From NCBI GenBank assembly GCA_949126835.1, contig OX421494.1:24520696-24584695 (forward strand): a stretch of 64,000 nucleotides of DNA, given 5' to 3'. This stretch comes from Anisus vortex (taxonomy: Eukaryota; Mollusca; Gastropoda; Planorbidae). How positions within the stretch are numbered: the stretch's first letter is position 1; the number at the start of each line of letters is the position of its first letter. The translations under genes and the position numbers were made by a program. The notes below the pieces were generated by a model, which had not been told where the DNA came from, did no database searches, and saw only the letters and a list, made by a program, of their open reading frames with translations. Below, piece after piece: positions 1-11,489 of this stretch.

Positions 1-764
1 AAGTTTGAGTAAGCTTATAAGTAAGTTGCGACAAGAGCAAGTTGTGATGAATTAAATAAACAGTAAGCTGAGTCTTGTTCTACACCAATACATAGGACAA
101 TGACAGTAAGATGAGGACCCTAAACCAGCTATTTAAAAATTGGAGGTGTTCACAATACACCAAAACAAATACACCTTAAAACCATTGTGGGATGAAGGAA
201 GGACGTCCCATGTATATTAGAGACTTTAATTAATTGGGCTATTGAACTTGAGCTGGAATAACTATTGGAGGACACCATCTACTTAGCTTGTTCCAGGTGA
301 ATGAGACACTTGCCCGAGACGAAAAAAAAATGGTTTGCCACTCACACGGATTATTGCATCCCAAGACCACAGCGGAATTGGGGACTGTCCTCGTCCTCAG
401 GCTCTTCCAAATAAGTGTCCACTAAACCCATTCCCCATGACCTAGAACGACGGCATTGTAGGCAGAAACGGACAGGCTAAGGTGCAGGAACTACCAACGC
501 AGGATTTCACGTGGAAGTCCTCGGTAAAATTTCGGTTTGTAGGCCCAAAGCCCTCCACTTGGCCAACATCTAGTTTGAACCTGTTTTGTTGAAGTCCGAG
601 ATACCATGAGAAGAATCTCTGGCTTTGTGACGAAAAACCATAAAAAGTTGGACCGACATTTTCAAAGTGAAACCAAACTATAGACCATTTATCTTTGAAG
701 TGTTTGTTAAATTAAAAAAAAATCATAATTATAGTATAATTAAGTTGTTTTTTTAACTAAAAAT
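1..764. other. Unassigned non-coding DNA
   Basis: No open frame of useful length, tandem repeat or recognisable element is visible. It leads directly into the decayed retrotransposon that begins near 765, so part of it may be unrecognised retrotransposon sequence. Confidence 0.4.
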
Positions 765-1700
765 TTGATAGAATGTATTGTTAATCGCCATAAGTCTGCT
801 GCCCAAGTTTTAGCTCGATTGGACGACGGGAAGTGGTCGAAAAATCGATGCAAAATATTACAAGAGGCAAGCAAGCAAGCAAGCAGAAAGACAGTACGAG
901 TTAATAGAAAGGGAGTAAAAAGATTAGCAAATAACTTTACATTTCAGAAAAAATCCCATCGTAGACTTCAATTATATGAGGTTGGCATCACTTGGACTGC
1001 TCTTCGCTGGTTCAGTTCCTACCTGGCCGACAGGACTCAGTGAGCTATTGTCGATCTGCCCTCTTTGCAAGAAACTTCCCTTAAATGTGGCGTACAACAG
1101 GGTTTCTTTTTAGAGCCCGTCCTATTCTCCGTGTACACAAGCCATCTTGGTAAAATTATCGAGAGCCATTGTGTATCTCGCAAATTTTTAGCAGACGACA
1201 CGGGGCTTTACAGGAGTTTTCGTCCTGATTCGTCTGCCTGCGCTGCTGCTGTTGGTGATGTAAAGGAGTGCTGTCAAACTGTGAAGGCATGGATGGCTGA
1301 AGTCAGACTTAAATTGAATGCGGACAAAACAGAGACAATTATCTGTGGTTCGGATGTTAGTCTTCGCTATTACATTGATTTCATCCAAGATCACGTTGTT
1401 CAACACGGTTAGAGGCCTTGGCCTTTTTATTAATAATAAACTGTCAATGGTTTCACATATCAGTGCTCTGGTTAAGGTTTGGGTCAGCTGCGACATCAAC
1501 TCAAGAACGGTAATAGAGTAGCAGTCTCTCTTATCCAGTCAAGGTTGGATTACTGCAATAGTTGCCTGTGGTGTTTGCCACAGAACCAGCTGCAGAGACT
1601 ACAGAGAGGGCAGAACGCTGCGGCACGCATTGTTTCGAGGGTGAAGAGACAGAATTATAAATCCCCAATTGTAAGGATCTCCACTGGCTCCCTATATTAA
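765..1700 (+). pseudogene. Reverse transcriptase relic (L2/CR1-like LINE)
   Basis: The product would copy the element's RNA at the nicked genomic target. Visible motifs in order: TALRWFSSYLADRTQ near 980-1040 (the W-F-x-S-Y-L-x-D-R-x-Q motif before the palm); an in-frame stop at 1041; CGVQQGF (normally G-V-P-Q-G-S) near 1086-1106; FLADDTGLY near 1185-1211, holding the catalytic A-D-D; and LKLNADKTE near 1310-1335. After a stop near 1410 the frame shifts to GLGLFINNKLSM, a degenerate L-G-x-x-x-D motif, and shifts again to SRLDYCNSCLW and LQRLQRGQNAAARIV near 1535-1650, typical of the L2 C-terminal region. At least three disabling changes are present. The first open segment carries a basic stretch (about residues 35-60) that I do not recognise. 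Confidence 0.8.
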
Positions 1701-2109
1701 AGCGAAAAAATCACAAAATTATGTCCCTTACGTACGGATGTATAAATGGCACTGCTCCTTCCTATCTTCGAGAACTTATACCAAAGCATGAGCCATCAAG
1801 GGAACTGCGGTCTTCATCACAGTCACTCTCTACGTGGCTGGACACAAAAAGAAGTACCTAGATGTGCACTCTTTTGAATCTGTGTACGTGGCGGCTTCTT
1901 TATGGAACAGCCTGACCCCAGACACTGGGAGAATCTGAGACAAAAGAGTCTTTTAAAAAGAGCTTAAAGACCTTTCTCTTTGGCTAGTGGCTGTGTGCCT
2001 TACATAGTAATACATCTGCCATTACAATTCACACAGAGAGCGCACTGAGCATGCTAAATTTAATTGCATGGATGGAAGCGCTATAAAAAATGACTATTAT
2101 TATTATTAA
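765..2109 (+). mobile_element. Decayed L2/CR1-like non-LTR retrotransposon, 3' portion
   Basis: This is the 3' part of a LINE. It carries reverse-transcriptase remnants, then a connection region, and ends in GCGCTATAAAAAATGACT followed by ATT triplets, the usual 3' tail of L2-like elements. The coding part is broken by stops and frame changes, so the copy is old and inactive. The copy at 55855-56597 has the same type of C-terminal segment and the same (ATT)n tail with a preceding GCGCTATA, so the two belong to the same broad clade, although this one is much more diverged. The 5' boundary is uncertain; endonuclease sequence is not seen. Confidence 0.8.
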
Positions 2110-2597
2110 CAAAATATGTAGATGATCCCTCTCTGTCTGTCTCTCACCGACGTACAATCACAAAACCGTTATCTCCTGTTTATAGAAAGAAAAGAAGTGA
2201 GACAGCATGACTTGATAAATGACAATACATAATTAGAAATGTTCTGTTCTGAGAAAACATTTTAAATTGTTTTTTCCCCTTCTATTTGCTTGTTTATTTG
2301 TTTAGAGAAGATGAGGGGAAAAAAGGTGGGGGGGGGGGGGCGGTTTAAAGATTGGTCTCCATTAATTAAAATTAGATTACGTTAGCCTACACAATAGAGA
2401 CAATTTTAATCGTTTAATGAGAGATACTGCAGGGCTTGATGGGGGGTGGGGGGTGGCTATCAGTCAACAAGAAGAAGATTCAGTCAAATAGAGAGGGAGA
2501 GATAGAGAGATCGATTTCAACCATATTTTTCACCATTGCACGCATTACGCACAACCTTTAGGGAGTTTTTTTTTATTTTTTTTATTTTCCCTCCCCC

Positions 2598-2650
<53 letters not shown>

Positions 2651-3888
2651 GTGACAGCTAGTCAGGTACGGGATTCATTTTGAGTTGGCGTTTCATGCAG
2701 TACCCCCCCTCCCAACCCCCCTCACCCTTTCCCCATTGTCATGATATTGTGTGCTTGCATTCATTAGGATCTGTCCAAGAATTGTATGACACCCCGATCT
2801 AAATGTTTCCGTTGTTGGTGTGTTGGTGTGTTGTTCTTGTGTTTTCTGTTTATTTTATTTTTTAACTCCGAACGGTTTTTGATTTCCTATGTGGATTTGT
2901 TATATGTAATATTATATCTCCCTCCCCCCCCCCAACTCCTGTTATGTAGTATTGGGTACTATTGTTAACACACACAAGCAAACGTTGGTTAGCACTAGAT
3001 TTATACATTCGTAGAATCTTACGCGTGTGGATTATTTCTTCTTGTGTTTATTGTATGAACTTTTTGTTTTTTCTAGTACCTGGAGTGCGCGCGCTAGTGT
3101 GGTTTTTCATTTCAAAGTACCGGTAAGTTGTTTTTAAATTGTTGATATGTTTGTTTCCCCTTAGTTTCGCAAAAAAAATAAAAATAATAATAATAATAAT
3201 GATCGATAAATACATTGTATCATACGAGCCACCATTAAGTAAAAAATTAAATAAAGATGTTGAATTTTTAAAGTCATTCATATTTATATTTGCCCTGTAT
3301 TAGAATCTATAGAATCTAATCTTTCTGTGAGAAATTCCAAAAGTATAACTTCATAAAATAACAAGAAGAAGAAATAAACACCATGTCAAATGTCAGAAAC
3401 AGCAGTTCAGTAGTTTCAGGTTTAAAGTTGAACTGATACGATATTGTAAGAAAATAGGCCCACACCTTTTGTTAACTGTAAAGGTTTATGTGTCCATGGC
3501 CTACGTTTGTAACACATACAGTGCATGGTCGTATTTTACATTATACCGATCACTACCATAGGCCTACTAGTCTATTTATTTATAGATAAATAGATATATA
3601 AACATTGATATATAGCGGATATATATATAAACTTTTGATAGATGTCTATGAGCGTATGCTCAAGTTTTAAAAAGAGGGGCCTTTTTATTTTATTTTCTTG
3701 TTTAATTTTTCTTTTTTTCTGGAATTCGTTTTCAAATCATCGTTAAATAATTTTTTTTCTTTTGGCTAAGATTGAATTATGTTTATCAACAAAGCTCCAA
3801 GTTAAAATCTTGATTGTGTGCTCGTGTGTCAGATTGTGCAGCTTAATTAATCAAGTCATCATCAAATTCAGCTGGTGTATTTGAAGTA
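2110..3888. other. Non-coding DNA with simple repeats
   Basis: Contains a 13-base G run at 2328-2340, a poly-T/CT tract at 2568-2648, C runs near 2700 and 2925, and an ATA/AAT-rich patch near 3180-3200. No credible gene. One TAGGCCTA octamer lies at 3559-3566. The last few hundred bases may be promoter or 5'-UTR sequence for the candidate exon at 3964. Confidence 0.5.
2597..2648. repeat. (TC)n microsatellite
   Basis: An almost pure TC dinucleotide run of about 25 copies after a T-rich tract. Polypyrimidine on this strand. Confidence 0.9.
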
Positions 3889-3963
3889 TTGTGTGGGATC
3901 AGTTCAATTCATTATAAAATCAAATGCCGCAGTTCATTGTGTAGACCTGATAGTTGTTCAATC

Positions 3964-4332
3964 ATGACTATGACTTCGGACGTTATGGTCAACAAATGCG
4001 GACACGGTCCGCTGACCCTGACCACGCCCACGTACACCGTCGACGGACACTCTCTCGGTGTGCTCGGCCAATCGTCTGTTCTGGATAGACCTGTGGAGCT
4101 GGCCAACGGTGTGACTGAAGTGCGCACCAGTGTGCCGTCAGCCGGGTGTGGAGTCCACGGGTTCAGGACGGATGGCACGTGCAACTCACCCCAGGTGGAC
4201 AAGCACGGGTCAGGGGCTGAGGAATTCTCCAAGAGCATCGGGCAGGTAAATGAAACTATGACCTTGACCCCGATACGCAATGGCTGCGCTGTTTCAAACT
4301 CCGGACAAGAGGATAATGAAACCGTTACACAG
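3964..4332 (+). CDS. Candidate first coding exon of an unidentified gene
   Basis: A clean open frame of 123 codons starts at ATG 3964 (second in-frame ATG at 3970) and ends exactly in phase 0 at CAG|GTAATG, a good splice donor at 4333. An alternative donor CAG|GTAAAT at 4246 is also phase 0 and would give a 94-codon exon. The open frame extends upstream to 3889 without an ATG, so 3964 is the natural start. Composition rises to balanced GC compared with AT-rich flanks, and codon third positions look C/G-rich, as in real exons. The product would be Ser/Thr/Gly-rich with no signal peptide, membrane segment or recognised domain, suggesting a disordered N-terminus. It begins MTMTSDVMVNKCGHG. I do not recognise the family. 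No second exon can be linked to it within the window. Confidence 0.45.
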
Positions 4333-4338
4333 GTAATG
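4246..4338 (+). other. Two alternative in-frame splice donors
   Basis: CAG|GTAAAT cuts after 4245 and CAG|GTAATG cuts after 4332. Both leave phase 0, so using either would change the product by 29 residues without shifting the frame. This rests on consensus matching only. Confidence 0.35.
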
Positions 4339-6409
4339 TATACGTTTGTAACAAAACTATATAGTCAGGGTTTTTTTCATTTTATATCACTTTTGAACTT
4401 GTCAAAAATTAAATATAGACCCTAGGCCCTATATCATATCCCCGTTGTCAAAGCTCTATAATTCAATATTTAAATATTGTCATAGTATAAGGCCTATCCT
4501 ATAACCTTTATCAATAGTTCATTAAAGTCAGGGTTTCATATCAACTTTGTCAATAATTCCGAATGGTCAGTGTTTTATGTTACATTTGACAAAAATTCAA
4601 ACTAGATCTAAAATTCAGCTATCTCTTGTGGGTGTCCGTTGATCTAATAACATTTAAACGATCTGTTTCTTTTTAAATATGGATTTTTAGACATTTAGAC
4701 GAACACGCGAAGACGTCTTGTAAAGTTCTTGGTAGACCTAATATTGGCTCTTTCAACATCGACATGAAAAAGTCTATTGTTAGCCAGTAGGCTACTTTTG
4801 CATATGTGTATTAATCATATTTTAGCTGTCATTTACAGTAACACTACTGATTTATTTTTATATTTAATATAGTAGCACTGTTTACTAAGCATTATTTTCA
4901 TGTTGTTATCATTGATCATCAGAATCTATTTTATCACTTCAAAATATGAAATAATATAGACCCAATTATGCTATTGATTTAAATTCTTCTGTTTTCGATA
5001 TCTGGATTTCTCAACGAAATTAGTTGATGTTTTTCAGAAACTCATTTCAAGTAGACTATGATAATCCCTATTGACTAATCTTTTCTTTTATTTTGGTGCT
5101 ACAAATACGATTTGTTCACTATACTCCGAACACAATTCCACAATACGTAATCCTTAGTGCTAAGCCACTGAAAATCTGCATAATAAAATAATCTCCCTTT
5201 GTTCGGTCAGTCTTTAAGCTGATTCGATCGTATGGGCGTTTTTCTTTTTCTGCGAGAAAGCACTGGAGAGAAAAGTGGAGGAGAGGTAGAGCGAGGATAG
5301 AGAGAGAGGGAGGGAGAAAGAGAGAGCAAGAGAAAAATTGATTGATAGAGAGAGACGTGGTTATTCTGTTTCTGTTTTGATGAATGTGCTTGCGTGCGTG
5401 TGGGTGTGTCCTAAAATGTGTGTTGAAACAGGTATGAACAATTAAAATTTAAAGTATGTTAAAGAGTATGAGTTTACGGCAAATAATAATATATTGATAA
5501 GCAAGAGTTGCAAGCATTTAAGCTCATAGCAAAATCTAATTTACGAATGCCACGATCAATGCTAATAATAAGACAAGAAGAACTTTCATTGAAAATGTTT
5601 TCTTGTAGCATATAATAGACCCCTCTAATATCTATTTCGTTATTTCGTTATTGGGTCGTTTGGCTTCGTTATAATAATATTACGTATTTGAAATCATATT
5701 GGTGATTAGTGAAGCGGAGTTCGGCTATACCAAACCATGAAATTGTGCTGCCAGTACACAATGCCCAGCCGACTTGACTTTTTCCCTATCAGATGTCAGC
5801 TACCAATAAGAGCTGGGTAGAATCATGGACACCCCAAAACAAAGGAGTTTTTTTCATTTCCAATCCTTTGGTCTCGGGACCTTCGGAAAAGATTAAAAAT
5901 ATACTGACTGTAGACAATGGTGATGACACGTGTAACAGTACGCGTCTGTCCATGCTCTTATACATTTTAGGCATTCTCATTGTACTCTAGTACCACGTTT
6001 CAATTGTAGAATTTGGGGGTGGGATACAAAACCTCTTGTTACAAAGGGAAGCGCCCCTTAAATGAGGATAATTTTAGATTCATTCAATGTCCAAAGTAAA
6101 CTATTCCATAGCCTAATCTGTTTGCTAACGATCTGAGGAACTCCCTCCAAAAATATCCTTTATAGGCCTGTGTTAAAATGAAGGCCTATAGTTATAAACG
6201 TCTAAATAATAACTATAATACAAAAAAAGCCTTGATTTTGGAAATATAGGCTGTAATGGTTGTATGTTGTTGTTTTTTTATGGGGAGGGGGAGTGCACGT
6301 GCCCTCCTTGCCCATTTCCCTTAGATACGCCTATGATACACACGTGTGAATAATGTATTTGTTAGACTAGTAGCCTAAGTAAGTGTACATAATTACATAA
6401 TGACCCAAT
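4339..6409. other. AT-rich non-coding DNA, possible start of a long intron
   Basis: No element or gene recognised. Holds a GA-rich stretch at about 5260-5357 and several short stop-free frames with no coding character, for example 5793-5990 read on both strands. Confidence 0.45.
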
Positions 6410-6466
6410 GCGGCCATGTTATAGAGTAGCGGCCATGTTATAGAGTAGCGGCCATGTTATAGAGTA
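6410..6466. repeat. 19-bp tandem repeat, three copies
   Basis: Three identical head-to-tail copies of GCGGCCATGTTATAGAGTA, followed by divergent sequence. The perfect identity implies recent expansion. Confidence 0.9.
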
Positions 6467-6620
6467 GACTAAATGACTTAAGCCTGCCTTTAGATCAAGT
6501 TACAATTTCCAATCCGCCTAATGCTTTTGCCCAACGCAATCGAGAAATGAAATGGTGTTGTCATGGGAACTGCCTATTATCTTAACCTCCGATAAGCAGC
6601 GCCAAGGTCGGCCTCTAGCA

Positions 6621-6683
6621 CACACACACACACATACACACACATACACACACACAAATACACACACACACACATATACACAA
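6621..6683. repeat. (CA)n microsatellite, interrupted
   Basis: CA dinucleotides interrupted by single T bases (ACACAT, ACAAAT) over about 60 bases. Confidence 0.85.
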
Positions 6684-7194
6684 GTGCTTTTGTGAACCGA
6701 CGCCCTTATCTTCTAACACTCATTGATTCGTGGTACTTGACCATACGGTGACCACATCCGTCAGTCAAAACAAATATTATAGTAATTCAACTGCTATAAT
6801 ATACACGTAAGCCTGGTGTACGCCTCCTTTTTGAATTAGTTCCGTACACAGAATACTATGTTGAGTTCTGTTCTTACTTCTTTTTCTGGCAGCGCGTCAC
6901 ATCGCCTTTCGAATAAGAATTTTGTTGTAATGCCACATAATTTACTGGGATCTGGAGCTTGAATCTAATACAGCTTTGATGGAAACGAAAAAAGCTAGCC
7001 AGGTCTTGTGCTAATAAGACAATTCTCTTGCATGTTGTGGCCAGGGAGATCTATAGCTACCACAGTGTGACAATATCCCTATATGGACCAAGGTCATTTG
7101 AAGGGGAAATTTTTTTTTCTTTGTGGCAAGTCTTCGGAATCTAATATTAATTAATCTAATATTATATCCACTGCCAATCATCCCATTGAGCTGG

Positions 7195-7372
7195 AACACG
7201 GCACATAGGTCAGCTGGTCCTGCTATTAGTTCATCGGATTGTCAACAGAACGGTCTGAGTTCTAGCCCTCCTGCCGCCGACCAATCCCTGCTGCCCTGCG
7301 CAGAGAAGTGGACGTAATAATCTTCCATCTAGATTAATCTAGAAGGAACGTCTCTGTGAACTTATAAGTCTT
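7195..7372 (+). mobile_element. tRNA-derived SINE-like element, family B
   Basis: Aligns along its length with 13195-13345. Shared blocks include a GGCTGGCCCTG/CAGCTGGTCCTG head, TTAGTTCA followed by CGGA.TGTCAAC, a degenerate B box (GGTCTGAGTTCTAGCCC here, GGGTTCTATCCC in the other copy), CCTGCCGCCGA, AATCTTC.ATCTAG, and AAGGAACGTCT. The layout resembles a pol III type-2 promoter, with A box and B box about 35-40 bases apart, and a non-tRNA body. This copy has a small internal duplication giving the 14-base palindrome CTAGATTAATCTAG at 7328-7341. Confidence 0.6.
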
Positions 7373-7794
7373 ATTTATAGGCTCCGTTTTGATCAAATTT
7401 CCAGTCCAACCCTAACCCGAAAAATCATCATGTCATCTTGTTTTTCAAGGGAAATAAGGAAGAACATTGGCTTCAAGTTAGTTCAAAGTTTTTACCGACA
7501 AAAAAAATGCATACAATTATTCCTTTAGAGAATTTATACGAAAAATTTGGTTTTCATGGGCAGTTCTCACTACTTTATGGCTTTTCCTTTATTTGATTTA
7601 CAACTGGACGATTTGACGGGCTGAGTTAGGTAATGAATTGAAGGTGACAGTCCATTAAATTTCAAGGATTTTTGTTCCCTGAATGAATATACATTCTTAA
7701 AATTGTTCTTTTGTTTATGAATTGTGCTTGTATTGAATTTTTTATTTTTTGGTATTATTGTTTTCAAGTTATTTTAAACTTCACAGAATATATC

Positions 7795-8283
7795 GCAGTA
7801 ACATCTCACAGTAACATTTCACATTAACATCTCACAGTAACATCTCACAGTAACATCTCACAGTAACATTTCACAGTAACATCTCACAGTAACATTTCAC
7901 AGTAACATCTCACAGTAACATTTCACAGTAACATCTCACAGTAACATCTCACAGTAACATCTCACAGTAACATCTCACAGTAACATCTCACAGTAACATC
8001 TCACAGTAACATCTCACAGTAACATCTCACAGTAACATCTCACAGTAACATCTCACAGTAACATCTCACAGTAACATCTCACAGTAACACGTCACAGTAA
8101 CATCTCACAGTAACATCTCACAGTAACATCTCACAGTAACATCTCACAGTAACATCTCACAGTAACATCTCACAGTAACACGTCACAGTAACACGTCACA
8201 GTAACATCTCACAGTAACATCTCACAGTAACATCTCACAGTAACATCCCACAGTAACATCATCTCACAGTAACATCTCACAGT
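7795..8283. repeat. 13-bp minisatellite, about 37 copies
   Basis: Unit ACATCTCACAGTA. Variants are TTTCAC for TCTCAC in the first third and ACACGTCAC at three sites. One unit near 8258 has an extra CAT. The variants cluster, which fits local slippage or unequal exchange. The unit is not a multiple of three, so no long frame stays open. Confidence 0.97.
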
Positions 8284-8872
8284 ATGTTTTCATCACTGTG
8301 CTTAAAACGTGTAATTCCCTTTCGTATTTTTGTTTCAGTTTGTTTTATTTTCTCTTATGTAATTACACAAGGTGATAGTCAGTCACTACAACCCATCCCT
8401 CCACGACTCCACCCCGATAGCCCCTTTAAACCCTGCTCTAGAATCGCTATTGATTTCAGGAGTCTGTTATCAGTACAAGTTAACTCCATCGATTTGGAAA
8501 CAGGCGAACAGTCCAAGCCCCCCCCCCCTCCCACCCAAACATAGTAGCAAGCAACATACCCATCATGTTAATTAGTTCTTTTAATCCACCCCCAACCCCC
8601 AACATCACCCGCCACCTCATCTGAGTATTGAACAGTAACGTTTGAGTAGGGAGATTGGTGCAGGAAGAATATTGCTAAACGGGTATGACCATTGTACGTG
8701 TGTAATAAAAGTTTTAGTTGGGAATTAACAACATTCAAGATGGAGAGTTGGATTTTATAGGCGGACAATACTGGCACAGTAATATTCCGATTTGTAAGTC
8801 TCGGGAAGGGAGTGGGGGGTGGGGCAGAGATGGAGGGAGGGGGTTCATGACATGACGTGTCCAATGAGACTA
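8284..8872. other. Non-coding DNA after the 13-bp array
   Basis: C-rich and G-rich runs near 8518-8530 and 8805-8880. Short frames such as 8284-8544 start in the last repeat unit and have no coding character. Confidence 0.4.
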
Positions 8873-8915
8873 CCCCCCCTCCCCACTAATCTTTAAGGCC
8901 GTCAGTGTCAATAGA

Positions 8916-8962
8916 TGACGTGAGATGCGAGTCACGTGAGCAGGTATCAGGCCATTACGTCA
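8916..8962. promoter_or_regulatory. Cluster of bZIP/E-box-like sites
   Basis: Within 47 bases lie TGACGTGA (8916-8923), the canonical E-box CACGTG (8933-8938) and TTACGTCA (8955-8962). The first and third match CRE/ATF-type half-palindromes and the second a USF/MYC-type E-box. Matches are to short consensus only; no flanking gene has been identified. Confidence 0.25.
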
Positions 8963-9011
8963 TCCACTGATATGTGTGTGTGTGTTTGCTCTTCTTTTTA
9001 TTTTCAACTTC

Positions 9012-10076
9012 TTCGTTGGTGAATATCGATTATAGACTTACTTCGTTGGTGAATATCGATTATAGACTTACTTCGTTGGTGAATATCGATTATAGACTTA
9101 CTTCGTTGGTGAATATCGATTATAGACTTACTTCGTTGGTGAATATCGATTATAGACTTACTTCGTTGGTGAATATCGATTATAGACTTACTTCGTTGGT
9201 GAATATCGATTATAGACTAACTTCGTTGGTGAATATCGATTATAGACTTACTTCGTTGGTGAATATCGATTATAGACTTACTTCGTTGGTGAATATCGAT
9301 TATAGACTTACTTCGTTTTTGCGAATATCGATTATATACTTACTTCGTTTTTGCGAATATCGATTATATACTTACTTCGTTGGTGAATATCGATTATAGA
9401 CTTACTTCGTTGGTGAATATCGATTATAGACTTACTTCGTTGGTGAATATCGATTATAGACTTACTTCGTTGGTGAATATCGATTATAGACTTTCTTCGT
9501 TTGTGAATATCGATTATAGACTTACTTCGTTGGTGAATATCGATTATAGACTTGCTTCGTTTTTGCGAATATCGATTATAGACTTACTTCGTTTTTGCGA
9601 ATATCGATTATATACTTACTTCGTTGGTGAATATCGATTATAGACTTACTTCGTTGGTGAATATCGATTATAGACTTACTTCGTTGGTGAATATCGATTA
9701 TAGACTTACTTCGTTGGTGAATATCGATTATAGACTTACTTCGTTGGTGAATATCGATTATAGACTTTCTTCGTTTGTGAATATCGATTATAGACTTACT
9801 TCGTTGGTGAATATCGATTATAGACTTGCTTCGTTTTTGCGAATATCGATTATAGACTTACTTCGTTTTTGCGAATATCGATTATATACTTACTTCGTTG
9901 GTGAATATCGATTATAGACTTACTTCGTTGGTGAATATCGATTATAGACTTACTTCGTTGGTGAATATCGATTATAGACTTACTTCGTTGGTGAATATCG
10001 ATTATAGACTTTCTTCGTTGGTGAATATCGATTATAGACTTACTTCGTTGGTGAATATCGATTATAGACTTACTTA
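9012..10076. repeat. 30-bp minisatellite with higher-order structure
   Basis: About 35 tandem units beginning CTTCGTTGGTGAATATCGAT. Most are 30 bp; a subtype of 31 bp has GTTTTTGCGAAT in place of GTTGGTGAAT. The subtypes recur in a fixed order (several standard units, one with TTTCTTCG, one standard, one with TTGCTTCG, two 31-bp units), giving a higher-order block of about 244-274 bp repeated from about 9372, 9616 and 9890. The 30-bp unit is ten codons, so frames stay open until a 31-bp unit shifts them. The array ends at the point where hAT-family sequence begins. Confidence 0.97.
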
Positions 10077-10077
10077 T

Positions 10078-11289
10078 CTAGGATTTCTAAATCATTCAGC
10101 GTGCCAACAGCCTAAAAGTCAACCTGCTTTTATAGACTTTTAAAAATTATTATTTGTATAGTAATTACCTCCGTAGCAAGACCGAGGCGAACAAAGAAGA
10201 TTATTTATAGAGAACATCGCTAAAGCATTTTATATTTAATACTAAATGAACGTGTTTGTGATTATCATCCTTTGTATTTGCATTTATAACAACTACAATA
10301 TTTAATTACTAAAATTTCATATTTACCGTATGTTAATTATTGTACAAACAGTATCTGCCAATTTTATTATATTTTTATCTCAGTTTTACTGAGAATTCTT
10401 ATAAAGTGTTTACGATAGTTATATTTACTCCACACTATCGTTAAACAGTCTTTTAATGTGTTTCCAGATCGTTGGTTTTACAATACTATCGTTAAGCAGA
10501 ATTGATGCGTAGTAATAATACAAACTGAGTAGTTAATGTAATGTCTAAAAATATACATATAAATGTTTAGTCATATAATATTTATACAATTGAATATACT
10601 TTTAATAGTTTGATTATGTCAAACTTTTAAATTGTAAGCCATTAATTTTTTTATAAAAGAAAAAAAAAGAAACATATTAGAAATATTAGCGCAAAAAAAA
10701 CGAGTTAATTGTCTCTCTTTAATTAAAAATCCTTGCCACATTTGATTCATGATGCCAAATAAGTTATGTTTTGCAATATATCAAATATTACTGACTAATT
10801 ATTATTTCTTTATATAAACCCAACAGAACGGTATTCATTACAAGATTTAATTATTAGAGGATTAAAATAATTTACGTTAAACAGTTGTAAATAAACATTT
10901 CCTGCATTAATTGTTTGTCCATTTAAGGAGTTTATCTTTTAAACATTAATAATTACAGAAATTATAGAATATAGTTCTATTAAAAAATCTCTTATATTTA
11001 TTTAATTAATAAAACAAATATTTTTTTTAGAATTACTTATACTTATGTTTAATTAAAGAAATGAGCATAAAAACTCTTTTAAATGTTATTAGTCTGTTTC
11101 AATTAATGATCGGTCAAGTTTAGGTGAACTTTTTGTGTGCTTAAAACAGATTTCATGTGCGATAAAATCTGTTCACAATGTAAGTTGAACCAAAAGCTGA
11201 AAGTAACAGAGCGAATACCAAGCAGTTGAGAAAAGCAGATGAATTTCTTAAGCAGCTTCCGTCCAGATTTTTTCCGCAAATGGACACAA
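10078..11289. mobile_element. Truncated hAT-like element, second copy of the 14.9-16.7 kb family
   Basis: Aligns with about 14952-16205: both have ATTTCTAA.TCATTCAGCG, a CATAGCAAGA-like stretch, TTTAATA.TAAAT, and at the other end CGAATACC-AAGCAGTTGA versus CGAATGCCTTGCAGTTGA, then TTTTTCCGCAAAT versus TTTTCCCGCAAAT. Its own terminal inverted repeat is missing: the left end is replaced by the 30-bp array and the right part falls in the N gap. No open frame survives. It is very AT-rich. Confidence 0.7.
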
Positions 11290-11489
11290 NNNNNNNNNNN
11301 NNNNNNNNNNNNNNNNNNNNNNNNNNNNNNNNNNNNNNNNNNNNNNNNNNNNNNNNNNNNNNNNNNNNNNNNNNNNNNNNNNNNNNNNNNNNNNNNNNNN
11401 NNNNNNNNNNNNNNNNNNNNNNNNNNNNNNNNNNNNNNNNNNNNNNNNNNNNNNNNNNNNNNNNNNNNNNNNNNNNNNNNNNNNNNNNN
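11290..11489. other. Assembly gap (200 N)
   Basis: Exactly 200 undetermined bases, a round number typical of scaffold padding, so the true length is unknown. It interrupts the hAT-like copy just where transposase-related sequence would be expected from the 16.2-kb copy. Frames read through it are meaningless. Confidence 1.

Noticed and set aside
3889..3963. Upstream extension of the candidate exon frame
   Set aside because: The frame is open, but its first codon is TTG and no ATG occurs before 3964.
3964..3975. Resemblance of MTMT to the start of a vertebrate steroid receptor
   Set aside because: Four residues are not evidence; the following sequence does not support it.
7795..8283. Possible CRISPR-like array
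   Set aside because: Contiguous 13-bp units without spacers, in eukaryotic DNA. The same applies to all other arrays here.
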